Source of the DNA: Stercorarius parasiticus
Lineage: Eukaryota; Chordata; Aves; Charadriiformes; Stercorariidae
Direction of reading: 5' to 3'
Assembly: GCA_013396915.1 (NCBI GenBank)
Contig: VWZL01002573.1
Location: forward strand, 593,927 to 657,926
Length of the DNA: 64,000 nucleotides
The notes below the pieces were generated by a model. The model ran no database searches, was not told where the DNA came from, and saw only the letters and a program-made list of their open reading frames with translations. This document shows, one piece after another, positions 59,576 through 64,000 of the stretch. The position numbers and the translations under genes were made by a program. Each line of letters opens with the position of its first letter. The first letter of the stretch is position 1.

Positions 59576-62500
59576 AAGTCTTCCTTAACTACAGGAAGCT
59601 ATAAAGCAATCATAAAAATTCCAACCAACTGAACAAAAAAGCCCGAATGCAGTAAAAAAGCCCACAACCCCAAAACACAAAGCCTCTACACCAAATATGC
59701 TGTGAAAAAAACGCCACCTTTATGCATGAAGGTCCAGAAAGAGTTAAACAGCATTACAGGCAGATGATGCCATCTTCTGGTGTCACTTACACAGCTGTTG
59801 ATTTAAAACCACGACGACTAGTCCAGTCAGATCATCATCAGGAAGATGGGGGATGATGTTATTTTAAGCATCGCTTTATCCCCAGGGCAGGGTTCAATGA
59901 AATAACATTAATTCAGGAAGAGTCGGTGAAGCATTAACAGTGATGGTGGGAAAGCGAGCACCAGGCTGCCATCAGTTCACAGCTAGCTGCCACCCGCCCG
60001 TCCCCTGGGGCTGGAGTCGGGGCACACGGGGGCTACAGCACAGCTTGCCGAAGCAGGGCCTTGCATCGCCGTCAAAAATCTGAACTGCTACAGAGGCTTT
60101 GAAAGTGTAACTATTAATTGTGCCTAGCCTTGGTCAGTTGATCATCTCCCACCCCATTAACTTCTTCCTGCTATCCTTAGGACAGTTCAACAGCTGACAG
60201 GCACAGTACTAGTCTATTTTTTACAGACATTCCTGAATAGGTAAGATCCTGCCAGAATATGATAGGATAGGTATGGTGCTGTAGTCAGAGTCTTTGCATT
60301 GTATCTGTCAGAACTCTAAGGAAGTGGTTGTGTACTCCTGGATTTAGAAGTACAAAGGATTTAGGCCGATACAGCTGTCCTGTTAAGATTTCCTCTTATT
60401 GTTATCTGCTATAGTATAGCCTTAATTAATTGCCTCCCTCCTTCATTTGCCCCTTGCTCTCTAATTGATCTTTCTACATTATCCTCCCTGTGTAATTACA
60501 TTTGTATTAGAGTTAAATCAGTGTGTAATGGATTGAAGCCAGATTGGACTAAACATATTTTCCCATTCTTAGTCACGGAAACAATCGTAACTAGAAAAAA
60601 CAAAAAGCAGCGTAACTGGGATAGAGTGGAAAGGCTATTATTCTGGCACATCAACAGGGCTCGAGACATCTCTCAAATTTTCTACACAGGAGGTTTTGGG
60701 CTGTGATGTCTCTGCATGCGTGTGCACCCACCTGCCCTGAGACTGGGGAGGGATGCTGGGTGGCGCTACATTATTTTCACAGTTGGTACAGGGACGGCCA
60801 CTTTCAACACTACCACGTATGGAGCAAGAATGGGAAGATGATGTTGATAGTCAGAGAAAGGAGTGGACACAGTCCATGTTCAGGAAGCAGTTCAGCTGCT
60901 TCACTGTTATTCCCTTTCACTTTTCAGATTTTAGTCCTATTCCAACGACATTCTTCTTTTTTTGTCTTTAAACTGTAGTTACTGGGTGACAATACAGTCT
61001 GTGATTAAATGGGGTTAAATTCATAGCAAAATGTAACTTGCATGGGTGCTCTTCATTAATTTTTGAGATTACACCATTAAAAAAAATCCAAAAGCACACA
61101 GATTGCATTCCGAGATACACTAGGTGACTTGGAAACAAGAAGTCACTGAGAAAACAGGGAACTTAACTTGAAACTCCCTTTTCCTCCTGTATAACAGAAA
61201 GGCACTTCAGAAACAAACAAACATTCTCACACTAGGGAATGTCACTTTGGGTACCGACCCTCAGTGCAGCAGGATGGCACGCAGTCAAACCAATTTCGGG
61301 ACAAATGAGAACCTCTCATCACCTCGCTTCAGACACTGCAGTTGGGTTTGTGCAAGTAGGATGCTGGCACTCCTAGCTTTTCCCTTACACGGTCAGTGAA
61401 GATGCAGGATGCAACTACCTTCAGTCAGTTAACAAAAGTCACTTCTTTAAGAAGGCTTCATACTCACCAGCAGGAGGACAAGGCACACAAGTTCAGTACT
61501 TGGTGAGCTGGCTGCTTAAAGGACCGAATAATCTATGAGCAAGAACGGCAGCCTCCTTGGAACTCAACATCTTAGCCAGCGGACTTTCTTACCAAATAGA
61601 AATGCAATCAGTGTTACATTCTCTCAGTAGTGCATCTTTACATTCTCCTTCTGGCCATTTAAGTAAAGCTTTGTAAAGAAAATTACCCAAATATATTCTC
61701 ATTTCATATATATGCTGTTCTCATACATTATCACTGGCCTACAAGAGAAATGCTGCCATTAAATGCATTCAGGCACTCTGCAAATAGCTAGAAGGCTGCT
61801 TTATTTCTATGTAGGCTACAGCAATGTAGCAGGGTGTCTGTAACGTGACCTCTCTTAAAGACAAGCAACAGACTCCCCACAATGAGAAGCTTCAGATAAC
61901 GCAGGTATGGTACAATGCACTGGGAAGCACAACAGCCCTCATTGTGAATCTGCCATGGCTTCAAGTAACACTGCCCTTACCCTAAAACCACCTGTTGTTT
62001 TCCTGAAAAATCCCCTTCCAAGCAGCTGCCTGCTTTAGGGCGCTTCCAGGGTACAGGTGGTTCCACAGCAGGACTCCACACCCCAACATTCCACTGTTTC
62101 TAACTTGACCAGTCTGGATGGCTTTCCTGGGAGATTCAACTCACCCAGCCTTGCTTTGACTCACAGACAGCAATTGCCCATATCCAATGTTTTCCACATA
62201 ATTAGCTGGTTAGACCAGAAGAAAGCCAAATTATCCACCATGTGCCTTCATTCAAATGTAAACACTTGGATCTTAACAGCTAACCCAACTTATATTGCCT
62301 GGGTCTGTTGCTACACAGGAAACATTTCCTCTCCCTGTTACAGACACGTCCTTCCTTTTTTCTTCTTTCCCAAGTAGCATTTTACTGTGAAGACATGCTT
62401 TGATTTATGAAGGTTATTCTCCATCCTTCTAAGAAGTAGTCTGAATACTGCAAAACCTAGAAGTAGAAGAAAGAGGGAAGTGAGATTTGAAACCATTTAT

Positions 62501-64000
62501 CTGAAGTCAGATCCAGGAAGTCTGTTGAGGTGACAGTCCTGAATAGAGTGGTCAGTTTGCTGTCGCCTTCAGAGCCTTCCTGTTCGAAGATGCGAGTTTC
62601 TACCAGGACCCTCTATTCTGAAGGGCTGAGCAGTTCTTCCTGAATGGTACTGGAAACCACGAGGAAGGATGACCAGCTGCAAGCATGACGCCCAGTCTAC
62701 CTCAGGATAAACTGGTCACCTCCTGGAAGGCTGCACTGTCTGAGGATTCTGCTTCAAAAATCACAACTACAGTAATAAGGAAACAGGAAACATGTCTGCT
62801 ATTCTCTACAAAGGAGTTGGAGGTAGTAGAAGAAAAAGGACAAACAGGGAAGGAAAAGGAGTCTCAAAGTCAGAACCCTCAGGAAAACCGCAAAGGGCTG
62901 CAGTCCCTGTCTTCGTGTTTGGAGGAGGGGGCTGGGAGGGAACCCGCACATAGTCTACTGCAAAGGATTAAAGAAAAGGAACAGCTCTGTAAATAGAATA
63001 GGATATTGTTGAGATGTTCTTTGGAAAGGGAAGGAAAAGCCCAACAGCAGAAGTAGAAACAAGAGGCCTACTATTAAACACGTACCAGAACTCCAGTCAA
63101 TCTATAGATTAAATAAATTTGATACACCTTCTTAGAAAAAAAGTCATCTTTTTTTTAGTATCTGACATTTAAGCGAGAACTGCACATTACACTTGAAGTC
63201 CGATATAAATTGCTGTAGATATTCAAAAATCTTACCTGAACAGCCTTCCCCAATACGTAATAAACCAGAAATCACTATTCAAATCATATTGCAGATATGC
63301 ATGATGTTCAAATAAGGGAATTAAGAAAAGAAAGGTGTCATATATTCAACACACACTTTTGAACTGTGCACAAAAGTAACTCAGTCTCTGATGTTCCCTG
63401 CTGCATACCACCATCAGGAGAAAGTAAACTTTCTAACAATGCTTTTTTTTTTAATGAAGATTTCTATGGACTACAGCATTATTCATCACTCTCCTTTTCT
63501 TGCACTTGAGGCACACAATTAATGGCTAGAAATTCTTAAGACAGCTGTTACAGTTCTACTTTACGAAAAGCTACGTCGATACTAATCCTTTAAATGAAAC
63601 TCATTCAACATACAGCACGCTTGCCATAGAGCTTTGGAGTTTATGAAATCCTTTTCTCCACCTCACATTTTTCCAGAATCTATTAAAAGTTAAAAAGCCT
63701 TTGGCTGGAGCTTCTAAGTAATTAGATGATGATTAGACTATACCAAGTCATGGATACACAGCAATCTTGGGGACATTTCTGGTCCAAAGTGATCTATGTT
63801 TGTAGTGAGAAGAGTCTATACTAGAGTTCCACAGCTAAGTGTACAACTTTCAATCTGCAGAAGAAGTGACTTCATGTTTTTATTAAACTTCAAAAGGGTT
63901 TTGGAGATGTTAGAGAAGCAAGGTTATTTTGATGTACCAAGGAGGACAACTTCTTTTTTCTTTTTCAGACTCTGTTTTGCAACAATTCTGCTTTCAAAAA

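Larger units (their letters stand above)
56111..64000. other. Upstream flank of the CpG island, no gene supported
   Basis: About 7.9 kb of mostly AT-rich sequence. It contains one CR1 fragment (59097-59188), a bulged hairpin next to a G-run (59503-59575) and a weaker bulged inverted repeat at 57608-57645. In mammals the gene upstream of KIF5C is EPC2 in the same orientation, but I recognise no EPC2 coding exon here. Several open frames of 60-106 codons occur on both strands, including one at 62685-62996, none with splice context or known domains. Confidence 0.7.

Overview
The window is vertebrate nuclear DNA, almost certainly from a bird. Short 3'-end CR1 retrotransposon fragments of the avian type lie at about 6739-7005 and 59097-59188. 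Interspersed repeats are otherwise sparse and the background is AT-rich. One multi-exon gene of moderate intron size fills most of the window. No prokaryotic, plasmid or viral gene organisation is present.

The gene is KIF5C, a conventional kinesin-1 heavy chain, on the minus strand. I mapped twelve consecutive coding exons by translating the minus strand, checking GT/AG splice sites and requiring reading phase to carry across every junction. They correspond to coding exons 2-13 (about residues 43-454). From high to low coordinates they are 30669-30759, 24115-24188, 19901-20005, 17235-17283, 16260-16315, 15256-15343, 13160-13284, 11279-11383, 10787-10935, 6096-6244, 2790-2965 and 872-940. Together they encode nearly the whole motor domain: P-loop, switch I, switch II, loop 12/alpha-5, neck linker and neck coil, plus the start of the stalk. 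There are no stops or frameshifts. The rest of the stalk and the cargo-binding tail lie below position 1. Sequence in exons 2, 11 and 12 separates KIF5C from KIF5A and KIF5B.

Upstream of exon 2 is about 24.6 kb without a recognisable exon, read as intron 1, then a CpG island at about 55440-56110. The island holds GC boxes, a CRE-like site, a consensus ZNF143/THAP11-type ACTAYRNNNCCCR element and three evenly spaced MYB-type elements. It is the best candidate KIF5C promoter. The first coding exon (about 42 residues) was not found anywhere in the window. A single n at 55886 sits inside the island, and the exon may be lost in a collapsed gap there. From 56.1 kb to the end I see only flanking sequence with one CR1 fragment and no gene I can support.

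An assembly problem is visible at 51902-53497. A 695-bp segment appears twice without any difference I found, and the copies are bounded exactly by single n characters. This suggests unmerged overlapping contig ends with an unrelated 204-bp piece between them. I found no convincing new biological system. The most useful observations are the missing exon 1, the false duplication, the promoter architecture, an intronic G-quadruplex array and a few strong hairpins.
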